Made by a program: the position numbers and the translations under genes
Shown: in pieces, positions 28,931-44,284 of the stretch
Position numbering within the stretch: the stretch's first letter is position 1
Layout of the letters: every line of letters starts with the position of its first letter
The notes under the pieces: model-generated
Told to the model about the DNA's origin: nothing
What the model saw: the letters and a program-made list of their open reading frames with translations, nothing else
Databases searched by the model: none
Assembly (NCBI GenBank): GCA_936450465.1
Contig: OW388304.1
Location: forward strand, 41,850,914-41,914,913
Direction: 5' to 3'
DNA from: Gibbula magus
Taxonomy: Eukaryota; Mollusca; Gastropoda; Trochida; Trochidae
DNA length: 64,000 nt

Positions 28931-31900
28931 AATCACTTTTTGTTACACAATGACTGAATTTATGAAACAACTGAGTACATAACATAACTAAAACTACATG
29001 AATAATAAGGTCCTATTTGCTGAATAACGCATTTGTCTCGTAAAGAATCCAGTCAAACGAGTTATACAGTAGGTTCTAGTGTATATATAAGATTATGAGT
29101 TAGAAAAATTTATAAAAGTTGTATGTACTATTCTAATAGATATGTGTATAGATATATGTTGTTATTACAGAATAAAATGAAAAATAAAACAGTTACATTA
29201 AGTGCCATATCGATGTTGATATTGGCATCACACACAATTTGTGACACAAAGTAGCCAACTGGGGACTTGATCTAAATATTTCTATTAATATCTTTAAGAC
29301 TCGTTAAATTGTAGAAAATGATTTGAAATTCATTTATGTTTTCATCCCCTTTTACTTCCAAAGTAGAAAATCCAAGTAGATTTTATGATTATGGTAATGT
29401 AGTTTCATTTCCATACAAACAATACTAAATTTACATGGGAAACTGAGTAGCTGATGACAATCTCTGTTCAAATACAGTTAAGCTATATTTTAAATAAACT
29501 TTTGTCCTCAACTTATTAAGATGTTTATCATGAGTAAGGCAGGAAGACAGGAACTTGTTATTTCCAATTTTTCTTTGGTTTTCACTGGATATGGCACTGT
29601 ATCATACACAATTCGTGACTTTATATAGCCATTTGGGGACTTAACGCATTTTTCTATGATTATGAATTAGAAATCTTTGAAATGTTTTTATGTACTATTT
29701 TGATAGATATGTGTATAGATATATGTTGTTATTACATAATAGAATAAAAAAAACAATAGTTACATTATTTGCCATATCGATATTGATATTTTTGCCTGGG
29801 ATCACACACAATTTGTGACACAATGTAGCCAACTGGGGACTTGATCTAAATATTTCTATAAATATCTTATAAAATCGTTTAATTGTAGAAAATCCTCTGA
29901 AATTCATTTGTGTTTTCACCCCCCTTTACTTCCAAAGAAGAAAATTCAAGGACATTTTCTGATTATGGTAATGTAGTTTCATTTCCATACAAACAATACT
30001 AAATTTACATGGGAAATTGAGTAGCTGATGACAATATCTGTTCAAATACAGTTAAGCTATATTTTAAATCAACTTTTGCCCTCAAACAATTAGGATGTTT
30101 ATCGTGATTAAGGCAGGAAGACAGAAACTTGCTATTTCCAATTTTTCTTTGGTTTTCACTGCATATGGCACTGTATCATACACAATTCGTGACATTACAT
30201 AGCCAATTGGGGACTTAACGCATTTTTCTAAGATTATGAATTAGAAACATTATAAAATTTTGTACGTACTATTTGATAGATACATGTATAGATTTTGTTA
30301 TTATTACAGAATAGAATGAAAACAAGAATAGTTACATTATTTGCCATATCGATATTGATATTTTTACCTGGCATCACACACAATTTGTGACAAAATGTAG
30401 CCAACTGGGGACTTGATCTAAATAATTCTTTAAATATCTTATGAAATCGTTTAATTGAAGAAAATCCTCTGAAATTCATTTGTGTTTTCACCCCCCTTTA
30501 CTTCAAAAGTAAAAATCTCAAAGACATTTTCTAATTACGGTGATTTAATTTCCTTTCCATACAAACAATACTAAATTTACATGGGAAACTGAGTAGCTGA
30601 TGACAATCTCTGTTCAAAAACAGTGAAGCTATATTGTAAATCAACGTTTGCTCTCAAACAGTTAGGATGTGTGTCGTGATTAAGGCAGGACAACAGAAAC
30701 TTGCTATTTCCAATTTTTCTTTGGTTTTCACTGAATATGGCACTGTATCATACACAATTCGTGACTCTATATAGCCAATTGGGGACTTAACGCATTTTTC
30801 TATGATTATGAATTAGAACATTTTTAAATGTTTTTATGTATCATTTTGATAGATAGGTGTATAGATATATGTTGTTATTACATACAAGAATATAAAAAAA
30901 ACAATAGTTTCATTATTTGCCATATCGATATTGATATTTTTGCCTGGGATCACACACAATTTGTGACACAATGTAGCCAACTGGGGACTTGATCGAAATA
31001 TTTCTATAAATATCTTATAAAATCGTTTAATTGTAGAAAATCCTCTGAAATTCATTTGTGTTTTCACCCCCCTTTATTTCCAAAGTAGAAAATCCAAGCA
31101 CATTTCTGATTATGGTAATGTAGTTTCATTTCCATACAAACAATACTAAATTTACATGGGAAATTGAGTAGCTGAAGACAATCTCTGTTCAAATACAGTT
31201 AAGCTATATTTTAAATCAACTTTTGCCCTCAAACAATTAGGATGTTTATCGTGATTAAGGCAGGACAACAGAAACTTGTTATTTCCAATTTTTCTTTGGT
31301 TTTCACTGGATATGGCACTGTATCATACACAATTCGTGACATTACATAGCCAATTGGGGACTTAACGCATTTTTCTAAGATTATGCATTAGAAACATTTA
31401 TAAAGTATGTACGTACTTTTTTGATAGATACATGTATAGATTTATGTTGTTATTACAGAATAGAATTAAGAAAACAATAGTTACATTATTTGCCATATCG
31501 ATATTGACATTTTTACCTGGGATCACACACAATTTGTGACACAATGTAGCCAACTGGGGACTTGATCTAAATAATTCTTTAAATATCTTATAAAATCGTT
31601 TAATTGTAGAAAATCCTCTGAAATTCATTTGTGTTTTCACCCCCCTTTACTTTCAAAGTAAACATTTCAAAGACATTTTCTGATTACGGTGACATAATTT
31701 CCTTTCCATTCAAACAATACTAAATTTACATGGGAAACTGAGTAGCTGATGACAATCTCTGTTCAAATACAGTTAAGCTATATTGTAAATCAACTTTTGC
31801 TCTCAAACAGTTAGGATGTGTGTCGTGATTAAGGCAGGACAACAGAAACTTGCTATTTCCAATTTTTCTTTGGTTTTCACTGGATATGGCACTGTATCAT

Positions 31901-34799
31901 ACACAATTCGTGACTTTATATAGCCAATTGAGGACTTAACGAATTTTTCTATGATTATGAATTAGAAATTTTTAAAATGTATTTGTGTATTATTTTGATA
32001 GATACATGTATAGATACATGTTGTTATTACATAATAGAATATAAAAAACAATAGTTTCATTATTTGCCATATCGATATTGATATTTTTGGCTGGGATCAC
32101 ACACAATTTGTGACACAATGTAGCCAACTGGGGACTTGATCTAAATAATTCTTTAAATATCTTATAAAATCGTTTAATTGTAGAAAATCCTCTGAAATTC
32201 ATTTGTGTTTTCACCCCCCTTTACTTTCAAAGTAAACATTTCAAAGACATTTTCTGATTACGGTGATGTAATTTCCTTTCCATACAAACAAAACTAAATT
32301 TACATGGGAAACTGAGTAGCTGATGACAATCTCTGTTCAAATACAGTTAAGCTATATTGTAAATCAACTTTTGCTCTCAAACAGTTAGGATGTGTGTCGT
32401 GATTAAGGCAGGACAACAGAAACTTGCTATTTCCAATTTTTCTTTGGTTTTCACTGGATGTGGCACTGTATCATACACAATTCGTGACTTTATATAGCCA
32501 ATTGGGGACTTAACGCATTTTTCTATGATTATGAATTAGAACATTTTTAAATGTTTTTATGTATCATTTTGATAGATAGGTATATAGATATATGTTGTTA
32601 TTACATAATAGAATAAAAAAACCAATAGTTACATTAATTGCCATATCGATATTTATATTTTTGCCTGGGATAACACACAATTTGTGACAAAATGTAGCCA
32701 ACTGGGGACTTGATCTAAATATTTCTATAAATATCTTATAAAATCGTTTAATTGTAGAAAATCCTCTGAAATTCATTTGTGTTTTCACCCCCCTTTTCTT
32801 CCAAAGTAAAAATTACAAAAACATTTTCTGATTACGGTGACATAATTTCCTTTCCATTCAAATAATACTAAATTTACATGGGAAACTGAGTAGCTGATGA
32901 CAATCTCTGTTCAAATACAGTTAAGCTATATTGTAAATCAACTTTTGCTCTCAAACAGTTAGGATGTGTGTCGTGATTAAGGCAGGACAACAGAAACTTG
33001 CTATTTCCAATTTTTCTTTGGTTTTCACTGGATATGGCACTGTATCATACACGATTCGTGACTTTATAAAGCCAATTGGGGACTTAAAGCATTTTTCTAT
33101 GATTATGAATTAGACATTTTTTAAACGCTTTCATGTACTATTTTGATAGATACATGTATAGATATAATTTGTTACAACATAATAGAATAAAAAAAACAAT
33201 AGTTACATTATTTGCCATATCGATATTGATATTTTTGCCTGGGATCACACACAATTTGTGACACAATGTAGCCAACTTGGGACTTGTTCTAAATAATTCT
33301 ATAAATATCTTATTAAATCGTTTAATTGTAGAAAATCCTCTGAATTAATTGTGTTTTCACCCCACTTTACTTCAAAAGTAGAAAATCCAAGGATATTTTC
33401 TGATTATGGTAATGTAGTTTCATTTCCATACAAACAATACTAAATTTAAATGGGAAACTGAGTAGCTGATGACAATCTCTGCTCAAATACAGTTAATTAA
33501 ACTATATTTTTAATCAACTTTTGCCCTCAACCAATTAGAATGTTTATCGTGATTAAGGTAGGAAGACAGAAACTTGCTATTTCCAATTTTTCAATGGTTT
33601 TCACTCGATATGACACTGTATCATACACAATTCGTGACTTTATATAGCCAATTGGGGACTTAACGCAAATTGTCTAATTCATCAATTAGAATAACATATT
33701 AATGTTGTAAGTACCAGTTTGTTAGATACAAGTATAGATATTTGTTCTTATTACAGAATTGAATAAAAACAAAACAGTTACGTTAATTGCCAATTCGATA
33801 TTGATAATTCCGCCTGGCATCACACACAATTTGTGACACAATGTAGCCAACTGGGGACTTGATCTAAATATTTCTATAAATATCTTTTAAAATCGTTTAA
33901 TTGAAGAAAATGATTTGACATTCATTTGTGTTTTCATCCCCTTTTACTTCCAAAGTAGAAAATCCAAGGACATTTTCTGATCATGGTGATGTAGTTTCCT
34001 TTACCTGAAACAATACCAACTTTACATGGGAAACTGAGTAGCCGATGACAATCTCTGTTCAAATACACTTAAGCTATATTTTAAATCAACTTTAGCTCTC
34101 AAACAGTTATGATATGTGTCGTGATTAAGGCAGGACAACAGAAACTTGCTATTTCCAATTTTTCTTTGGTTTTCACTGGATATGGCACTGTATCATACAC
34201 AATTCGTGACTTTATATAGCCAATTGAGGACTTAACGCATTTTACTATGATTATGAATTAGAAATTTTTAAAATGTATTTGTGTATTATTTTGATAGATA
34301 CATGTATAGATATATGTTGTTATTACATAATAGAATATAAAAAAACAATAGTTTCATTATTTGCCATATCGATATTGATATGTTTGCCTGGGATCACACA
34401 CAATTTGTGACACAATGTAGCCAACTGGGGACTTGATCTAAATATTTCTATAAATTTCTTATGAAATCGTTTAATTGTAGAAAATCCTCTAAAAATTCAT
34501 TTGTGTTTTCATCCCCTTTTACTTCCAAAGTAAAAATTTCAAGGACATTTTCTGATTATGATGATGTAGTTTACTTTCCATACAAACAATACTAAATTTA
34601 CATGGGAAACTGAGAAGCTGATGACAACCTCTGTTCAAATACAGTTAATTGAACTATATTTTAAATCAACTTTTGCCCTCAACCAATTAGGATGATTATC
34701 GTGATTAAGGCAGGAAGACAGAAACTTGCTATTTCCAATTTTTCTATGGTTTTCACTCGATATGACACTGTATCATCCACACTTCGTGACATTACATAG

Positions 34800-37400
34800 C
34801 CAATTGGGGACTTAACGCATTTTTCTAAGATTATGAATTAGAAACATTTATAAATTTTGTACGTCCTATTTTGATAGATACATGTATAGATTTATGTTGT
34901 TTTTACAGAATAGAATAAAAAAAACAATAGTTACATTATTTGCCATATCGATATTGATATTTTTACCTGGGATCACACACAATTTGTGACAAAATGTAGC
35001 CAACTGGGGACTTGATCTAAATAATTCTTTAAATATCTTATAAAGACGTTTAATTGTAGAAAATCCTCTGAAATTCATTTGTGTTTTCACCCCCCTTTAC
35101 TTTCAAAGTAAACATTTCAAAGACATTTTCTGATTACGGTGATGTAATTTCCTTTCCATACAAACAATACTAAATTTACATGGGAAACTGAGTAGCTGAT
35201 GACAATCTCTGTTCAAATACAGTTAAGCTATATTGTAAATCATTTTTTGCTCTCAAACAGTTAGGATGTGTGTCGTGATTAAGGCAGGACAACAGAAACT
35301 TGCTATTTCCAATTTTTCTTTGGTTTTCACTGGATATGGCACTGTATCATACACAATTCGTGACTTTATATAGCCAATTGAGGACTTAACGCATTTTACT
35401 ATGATTATGAATTAGAAATTTTTAAAATGTATTTGTGTATTATTTTGATAGATACATGTATAGATATATGTTGTTATTACATAATAGAATATAAAAAACA
35501 ATAGTTTCATTATTTGCCATATCGATATTGATATGTTTGCCTGGGATCACACACAATTTGTGACACAATGTAGCCAACTGGGGACTTGATCTAAATATTT
35601 CTATAAATATCTTATAAAATCGTTTAATTGTAGAAAATCCTCTGAAATTCATTTGTGTTTTCACCCCCCTTTACTTCCAAAGTAGAAAATCCAAGGGCAT
35701 TTTCTGATTATGGTAATGTAGTTTCATTTCCATACAAACAATACTAAATTTACATGGGAAATTGAGTAGCTGATGACAATATCTGTTCAAATACAGTTAA
35801 GCTATATTGTAAATCAACGTTTGCTCTCAAACAATTAGGATGTTTATCGTGATTAAGGCAGGAAGACAGAAACTTGTTATTTCCAATTTTTCTTTGGATT
35901 TCACTGGATATGGCACTGTATCATACACAATTCGTGACATTACATAGCCAATTGAGGACTTAACGCATTTTTCTAAGATTATGAATTAGAAACATTTATA
36001 AATTTTGTACGTCCTATTTTGATAGATACATGTATAAATTTATGTTGTTATTACAGAATAGAATAAAAAAAACAATAGTTACATTATTTGATATATCGAT
36101 ATTGATATTTTTACCTGGGATCACACACAATTTGTGACAAAATGTAGCCAACTGGGGACTTGATCTAAATAATTCTTTAAATATCTTATAAAATCGTTTA
36201 ATTGTAGAAAATCCTCTGAAATTCATTTGTGTTTTCACCCCCCTTTACTTTCAAAGTAAACATTTCAAAGACATTTTCTGATTACGGTGATGTAATTTCC
36301 TTTCCATACAAACAATACTAAATTTACATGGGAAGCTGAGTAGCTGATGACAATCTCTGTTCAAATACAGTTAAGCTATATTGTAAATCAACTTTTGCTC
36401 TCAAACAGTTAGGATGTGTGTCGTGATTAAGGCAGGACAACAGAAACTTGCTATTTCCAATTTTTCTTTGGTTTTCACTGGATATGGCACTGTATCATAC
36501 ACAATTCGTGACTTTATATAGCCAATTGAGGACTTAACGCATTTTACTATGATTATGAATTAGAAATTTTTAAAATGTATTTGTGTATTATTTTGATAGA
36601 TACATGTATAGATATATGTTGTTATTACATAATAGAATATAAAAAACAATAGTTTCATTATTTGCCATATCGATATTGATATGTTTGCCTGGGATCACAC
36701 ACAATTTGTGACACAATGTAGCCAACTGGGGACTTGATCTAAATATTTCTATAAATATCTTATAAAATCGTTTAATTGTAGAAAATCCTCTGAAATTCAT
36801 TTGTGTTTTCACCCCCCTTTACTTCCAAAGTAGAAAATCCAAGGGCATTTTCTGATTATGGTAATGTAGTTTCATTTCCATACAAACAATACTAAATTTA
36901 CATGGGAAATTGAGTAGCTGATGACAATATCTGTTCAAATACAGTTAAGCTATATTTTAAATCAACTTTTGCCCTCAAACAATTAGGATGTTTATCGTGA
37001 TTAAGGCAGGAAGACAGAAATTTGTTATTTCCAATTTTTCTTTGGTTTTCACTGGATATGGCACTGTATCATACACAATTCGTGACATTACATAGCCAAT
37101 TGGGGACTTAACGCATTTTTCTAAGATTATGAATTAGAAACATTTATAAATTTTGTACGTACTATTTTGATAGATACATGTATAGATTTATGTTGTTATT
37201 ACAGAATAGAATACAAAAAACAATAGTTACATTATTTGCCATATCGATATTGATATTTTTACCTGGGATCACACACAATTTGTGACAAAATGTAGCCAAC
37301 TGGGGACTTGATCTAAATAATTCTTTAAATATCTTATAAAATCGTTTAATTGTAGAAAATCCTCTGAAATTCATTTGTGTTTTCACCCCCCTTTACTTTC
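34800..37400. repeat. Alternating dimer section of the satellite (1,148 bp period)
   Basis: Units alternate between variant B (FKELFRSS in the shared frame) and variant A (FIEIFRSS); equivalent points at 35090/36238 and 35664/36812 are 1,148 bp apart. The section leads into the five-unit blocks. Confidence 0.75.
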
Positions 37401-38538
37401 AAAGTAAACATTTCAAAGACATTTTCTGATTACGGTGATGTAATTTCCTTTCCATACAAACAATACTAAATTTACATGGGAAACTGAGTAGCTGATGACA
37501 ATCTCTGTTCAAATACAGTTAAGCTATATTGTAAATCAACTTTTGCTCTCAAACAGTTAGGATGTGTGTCGTGATTAAGGCAGGACAACAGAAACTTGCT
37601 ATTTCCAATTTTTCTTTGGTTTTCACTGGATATGGCACTGTATCATACACAATTCGTGACTTTATATAGCCAATTGAGGACTTAACGCATTTTTCTATGA
37701 TTATGAATTAGAACATTTTTAAATGTTTTTATGTATCATTTTGATAGATAGGTGTATAGATATATGTTGTTATTACATAATAGAATAAAAAAAAAACAAT
37801 AGTTACATTATTTGCCATATCGATATTTATATTTTTGCCTGGGATCACACACAATTTGTGACAAAATGTAGCCAACTGGGGACTTGATCTAAATATTTCT
37901 TTAAATATCTTATAAAATCGTTTAATTGTAGAAAAATCCTCTGAAATTCATTTGTGTTTTCACCTCCCTTTACTTTCAAAGTAAACATTTCAAAGACATT
38001 TTCTGATTACGGTGATGTAATTTCCTTTCCATACAAACAATACTAAATTTACATGGGAAACTGAGTAGCTGATGACAATCTCTGTTCAAATACAGTTAAG
38101 CTATATTGTAAATCAACTTTTGCTCTCAAACAGTTAGGATGTGTGTCGTGATTAAGGCAGGACAACATAAACATGCTATTTCCAATTTTTCTTTGGTTTT
38201 CACTGGATATGGCACTGTATCATACACAATTCGTGACTTTATATAGCCAATTGAGGACTTAACGCATTTTACTATGATTATGAATTAGAAATTTTTAAAA
38301 TGTATTTGTGTATTATTTTGATAGATACATGTATAGATATATGTTGTTATTACATAATAGAATATAAAAAAACAATAGTTTCATTATTTGCCATATCGAT
38401 ATTGATATGTTTGCCTGGGATCACACACAATTTGTGACACAATGTAGCCAACTGGGGACTTGATCTAAATATTTCTATAAATATCTTATAAAATCGTTTA
38501 ATTGTAGAAAATCCTCTGAAATTCATTTGTGTTTTCAC

Positions 38539-41500
38539 CCCCCTTTACTTCCAAAGTAGAAAATCCAAGGGCATTTTCTGATTATGGTAATGTAGTTTCA
38601 TTTCCATACAAACAATACTAAATTTACATGGGAAATTGAGTAGCTGATGACAATATCTGTTCAAATACAGTTAAGCTATATTGTAAATCAACTTTTGCCC
38701 TCAAACAATTAGGATGTTTATCGTGATTAAGGCAGGAAGACAGAAATTTGTTATTTCCAATTTTTCTTTGGTTTTCACTGGATATGGCACTGTATCATAC
38801 ACAATTCGTGACATTACATAGCCAATTGGGGACTTAACGCATTTTTCTTAGATTATTAATTAGAAACATTTATAAATTTTGTACGTCCTATTTTGATAGA
38901 TACATGTATAGATTTATGTTGTTATTACAGAATAGAATAAAAAAAACAATAGTTACATTATTTGCCATATCGATATTGATATTTTTACCTGGGATCACAC
39001 ACAATTTGTGACAAAATGTAGCCAACTGGGGACTTGATCTAAATAATTCTTTAAATATCTTATAAAATCGTTTAATTGTAGAAAATCCTCTGAAATTCAT
39101 TTGTGTTTTCACCCCCCTTTACTTTCAAAGTAAACATTTCAAAGACATTTTCTGATTACGGTGATGTAATTTCCTTTCCATACAAACAATACTAAATTTA
39201 CATGGGAAACTGAGTAGCTGATGACAATCTCTGTTCAAATACAGTTAAGCTATATTGTAAATCAACTTTTGCTCTCAAACAGTTAGGATGTGTGTCGTGA
39301 TTAAGGCAGGACAACAGAAACTTGCTATTTCCAATTTTCCTTTGGTTTTCACTGGATATGGCACTGTATCATACACAATTCGTGACTTTATATAGCCAAT
39401 TGAGGACGTAACGCATTTTACTATGATTATGAATTAGAAATTTTTAAAATGTATTTGTGTATTATTTTGATAGATACATGTATAGATATATGTTGTTATT
39501 ACATAATAGAATATAAAAAAACAATAGTTTCATTATTTGCCATATCGATATTGATATGTTTGCCTGGGATCACACACAATTTGTGACACAATGTAGCCAA
39601 CTGGGGACTTGATCTAAATATTTCTATAAATATCTTATAAAATCGTTTAATTGTAGAAAATCCTCTGAAATTCATTTGTGTTTTCACCCCCCTTTACTTC
39701 CAAAGTAGAAAATCCAAGGGCATTTTCTGATTATGGTAATGTAGTTTCATTTCCATACAAACAATACTAAATTTACATGGGAAATTGAGTAGCTGATGAC
39801 AATATCTGTTCAAATACGGTTAAGCTATATTTTAAATCAACTTTTGCCCTCAAACAATTAGGATGTTTATCATTATTAAGGCAGGAAGACAGAAATTTGT
39901 TATTTCCAATTTTTCTTTGGTTTTCACTGGATATGGCACTGTATCATACACAATTCGTGACATTACATAGCCAATTGGGGACTTAACGCATTTTTCTAAG
40001 ATTATTAATTAGAAACATTTATAAATTTTGTACGTCCTATTTTGATAGATACATGTATAGATTTATGTTGTTATTACAGAATAGAATAAAAAAAACAATA
40101 GTTACATTATTTGCCATATCGATATTGATATTTTTACCTGGGATCACACACAATTTGTGACAAAATGTAGCCAACTGGGGACTTGATCTAAATAATTCTT
40201 TAAATATCTTATAAAATCGTTTAATTGTAGAAAATCCTCTGAAATTCATTTGTGTTTTCACCCCCCTTTACTTTCAAAGTAAACATTTCAAAGACATTTT
40301 CTGATTACGGTGATGTAATTTCCTTTCCATACAAACAATACTAAATTTACATGGGAAACTGAGTAGCTGATGACAATCTCTGTTCAAATACAGTTAAGCT
40401 ATATTGTAAATCAACTTTTGCTCTCAAACAGTTAGGATGTGTGTCGTGATTAAGGCAGGACAACATAAACTTGCTATTTCCAATTTTTCTTTGGTTTTCA
40501 CTGGATATGGCACTGTATCATACACAATTCGTGACTTTATATAGCCAATTGAGGACTTAACGCATTTTTCTATGATTATGAATTAGAACATTTTTAAATG
40601 TTTTTATGTATCATTTTGATAGATAGGTGTATAGATATATGTTGTTATTACATAATAGAATAAAAAAAAAACAATAGTTACATTATTTGCCATATCGATA
40701 TTTATATTTTTGCCTGGGATCACACACAATTTGTGACAAAATGTAGCCAACTGGGGACTTGATCTAAATAATTCTTTAAATATCTTATAAGATCGTTTAA
40801 TTGTAGAAAATCCTCTGAAATTCATTTGTGTTTTCACCCCCCTTTACTTTCAAAGTAAACATTTCAAAGACATTTTCTGATTACGGTGATGTAATTTCCT
40901 TTCCATACAAACAATACTAAATTTACATGGGAAACTGAGTAGCTGATGACAATCTCTGTTCAAATACAGTTAAGCTATATTGTAAATCAACTTTTGCTCT
41001 CAAACAGTTAGGATGTGTGTCGTGATTAAGGCAGGACAACAGAAACTTGCTATTTCCAATTTTCCTTTGGTTTTCACTGGATATGGCACTGTATCATACA
41101 CAATTCGTGACTTTATATAGCCAATTGAGGACGTAACGCATTTTACTATGATTATGAATTAGAAATTTTTAAAATGTATTTGTGTATTATTTTGATAGAT
41201 ACATGTATAGATATATGTTGTTATTACATAATAGAATATAAAAAACAATAGTTTCATTATTTGCCATATCGATATTGATATGTTTGCCTGGGATCACACA
41301 CAATTTGTGACACAATGTAGCCAACTGGGGACTTGATCTAAATATTTCTATAAATATCTTATAAAATCGTTTAATTGTAGAAAATCCTCTGAAATTCATT
41401 TGTGTTTTCACCCCCCTTTACTTCCAAAGTAGAAAATCCAAGGGCATTTTCTGATTATGGTAATGTAGTTTCATTTCCATACAAACAATACTAAATTTAC

Positions 41501-44284
41501 ATGGGAAATTGAGTAGCTGATGACAATATCTGTTCAAATACAGTTAAGCTATATTGTAAATCAACTTTTGCCCTCAAACAATTAGGATGTTTATCGTGAT
41601 TAAGGCAGGAAGACAGAAATTTGTTATTTCCAATTTTTCTTTGGTTTTCACTGGATATGGCACTGTATCATACACAATTCGTGACATTACATAGCCAATT
41701 GGGGACTTAACGCATTTTTCTTAGATTATTAATTAGAAACATTTATAAATTTTGTACGTCCTATTTTGATAGATACATGTATAGATTTATGTTGTTATTA
41801 CAGAATAGAATAAAAAAAACAATAGTTACATTATTTGCCATATCGATATTGATATTTTTACCTGGGATCACACACAATTTGTGACAAAATGTAGCCAACT
41901 GGGGACTTGATCTAAATAATTCTTTAAATATCTTATAAAATCGTTTAATTGTAGAAAATCCTCTGAAATTCATTTGTGTTTTCACCCCCCTTTACTTTCA
42001 AAGTAAACATTTCAAAGACATTTTCTGATTACGGTGATGTAATTTCCTTTCCATACAAACAATACTAAATTTACATGGGAAACTGAGTAGCTGATGACAA
42101 TCTCTGTTCAAATACAGTTAAGCTATATTGTAAATCAACTTTTGCTCTCAAACAGTTAGGATGTGTGTCGTGATTAAGGCAGGACAACATAAACTTGCTA
42201 TTTCCAATTTTTCTTTGGTTTTCACTGGATATGGCACTGTATCATACACAATTCGTGACTTTATATAGCCAATTGAGGACTTAACGCATTTTACTATGAT
42301 TATGAATTAGAAATTTTTAAAATGTATTTGTGTATTATTTTGATAGATACATGTATAGATATATGTTGTTATTACATAATAGAATATAAAAAAACAATAG
42401 TTTCATTATTTGCCATATCGATATTGATATGTTTGCCTGGGATCACACACAATTTGTGACACAATGTAGCCAACTGGGGACTTGATCTAAATATTTCTAT
42501 AAATATCTTATAAAATCGTTTAATTGTAGAAAATCCTCTGAAATTCATTTGTGTTTTCACCCCCCTTTACTTCCAAAGTAGAAAATCCAAGGGCATTTTC
42601 TGATTATGGTAATGTAGTTTCATTTCCATACAAACAATACTAAATTTACATGGGAAATTGAGTAGCTGATGACAATATCTGTTCAAATACGGTTAAGCTA
42701 TATTTTAAATCAACTTTTGCCCTCAAACAATTACGATGTTTATCGTTATTAAGGCAGGAAGACATAAATTTGTTATTTCCAATTTTTCTTTGGTTTTCAC
42801 TGGATATGGCACTGTATCATACACAATTCGTGACATTACATAGCCAATTGGGGACTTAACGCATTTTTCTAAGATTATTAATTAGAAACATTTATAAATT
42901 TTGTACGTCCTATTTTGATAGATACATGTATAGATTTATGTTGTTATTACAGAATAGAATAAAAAAAACAATAGTTACATTATTTGCCATATCGATATTG
43001 ATATTTTTACCTGGGATCACACACAATTTGTGACAAAATGTAGCCAACTGGGGACTTGATCTAAATAATTCTTTAAATATCTTATAAAATCGTTTAATTG
43101 TAGAAAATCCTCTGAAATTCATTTGTGTTTTCACCCCCCTTTACTTTCAAAGTAAACATTTCAAAGACATTTTCTGATTACGGTGATGTAATTTCCTTTC
43201 CATACAAACAATACTAAATTTACATGGGAAACTGAGTAGCTGATGACAATCTCTGTTCAAATACAGTTAAGCTATATTGTAAATCAACTTTTGCTCTCAA
43301 ACAGTTAGGATGTGTGTCGTGATTAAGGCAGGACAACAGAAACTTGCTATTTCCAATTTTCCTTTGGTTTTCACTGGATATGGCACTGTATCATACACAA
43401 TTCGTGACTTTATATAGCCAATTGAGGACTTAACGCATTTTTCTATGATTATGAATTAGAACATTTTTAAATGTTTTTATGTATCATTTTGATAGATAGG
43501 TGTATAGATATATGTTGTTATTACATAATAGAATAAAAAAAAAACAATAGTTACATTATTTGCCATATCGATATTTATATTTTTGCCTGGGATCACACAC
43601 AATTTGTGACAAAATGTAGCCAACTGGGGACTTGATCTAAATAATTCTTTAAATATCTTATAAGATCGTTCAATTGTAGAAAATCCTCTGAAATTCATTT
43701 GTGTTTTCACCCCCCTTTACTTTCAAAGTAAACATTTCAAAGACATTTTCTGATTACGGTGATGTAATTTCCTTTCCATACAAACAATACTAAATTTACA
43801 TGGGAAACTGAGTAGCTGATGACAATCTCTGTTCAAATACAGTTAAGCTATATTGTAAATCAACTTTTGCTCTCAAACAGTTAGGATGTGTGTCGTGATT
43901 AAGGCAGGACAACAGAAACTTGCTATTTCCAATTTTCCTTTGGTTTTCACTGGATATGGCACTGTATCATACACAATTCGTGACTTTATATAGCCAATTG
44001 AGGACGTAACGCATTTTACTATGATTATGAATTAGAAATTTTTAAAATGTATTTGTGTATTATTTTGATAGATACATGTATAGATATATGTTGTTATTAC
44101 ATAATAGAATATAAAAAACAATAGTTTCATTATTTGCCATATCGATATTGATATGTTTGCCTGGGATCACACACAATTTGTGACACAATGTAGCCAACTG
44201 GGGACTTGATCTAAATATTTCTATAAATATCTTATAAAATCGTTTAATTGTAGAAAATCCTCTGAAATTCATTTGTGTTTTCAC
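38539..44284. repeat. Two adjacent 2,873 bp higher-order repeats in the satellite
   Basis: Corresponding points in successive units (38538/41411, 39112/41985, 39687/42560, 40261/43134, 40837/43710, 41411/44284) all differ by exactly 2,873 bp, that is five units in variant order A-B-A-B-C. The two blocks look nearly identical, so this is a recent segmental duplication within the array. Confidence 0.88.
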
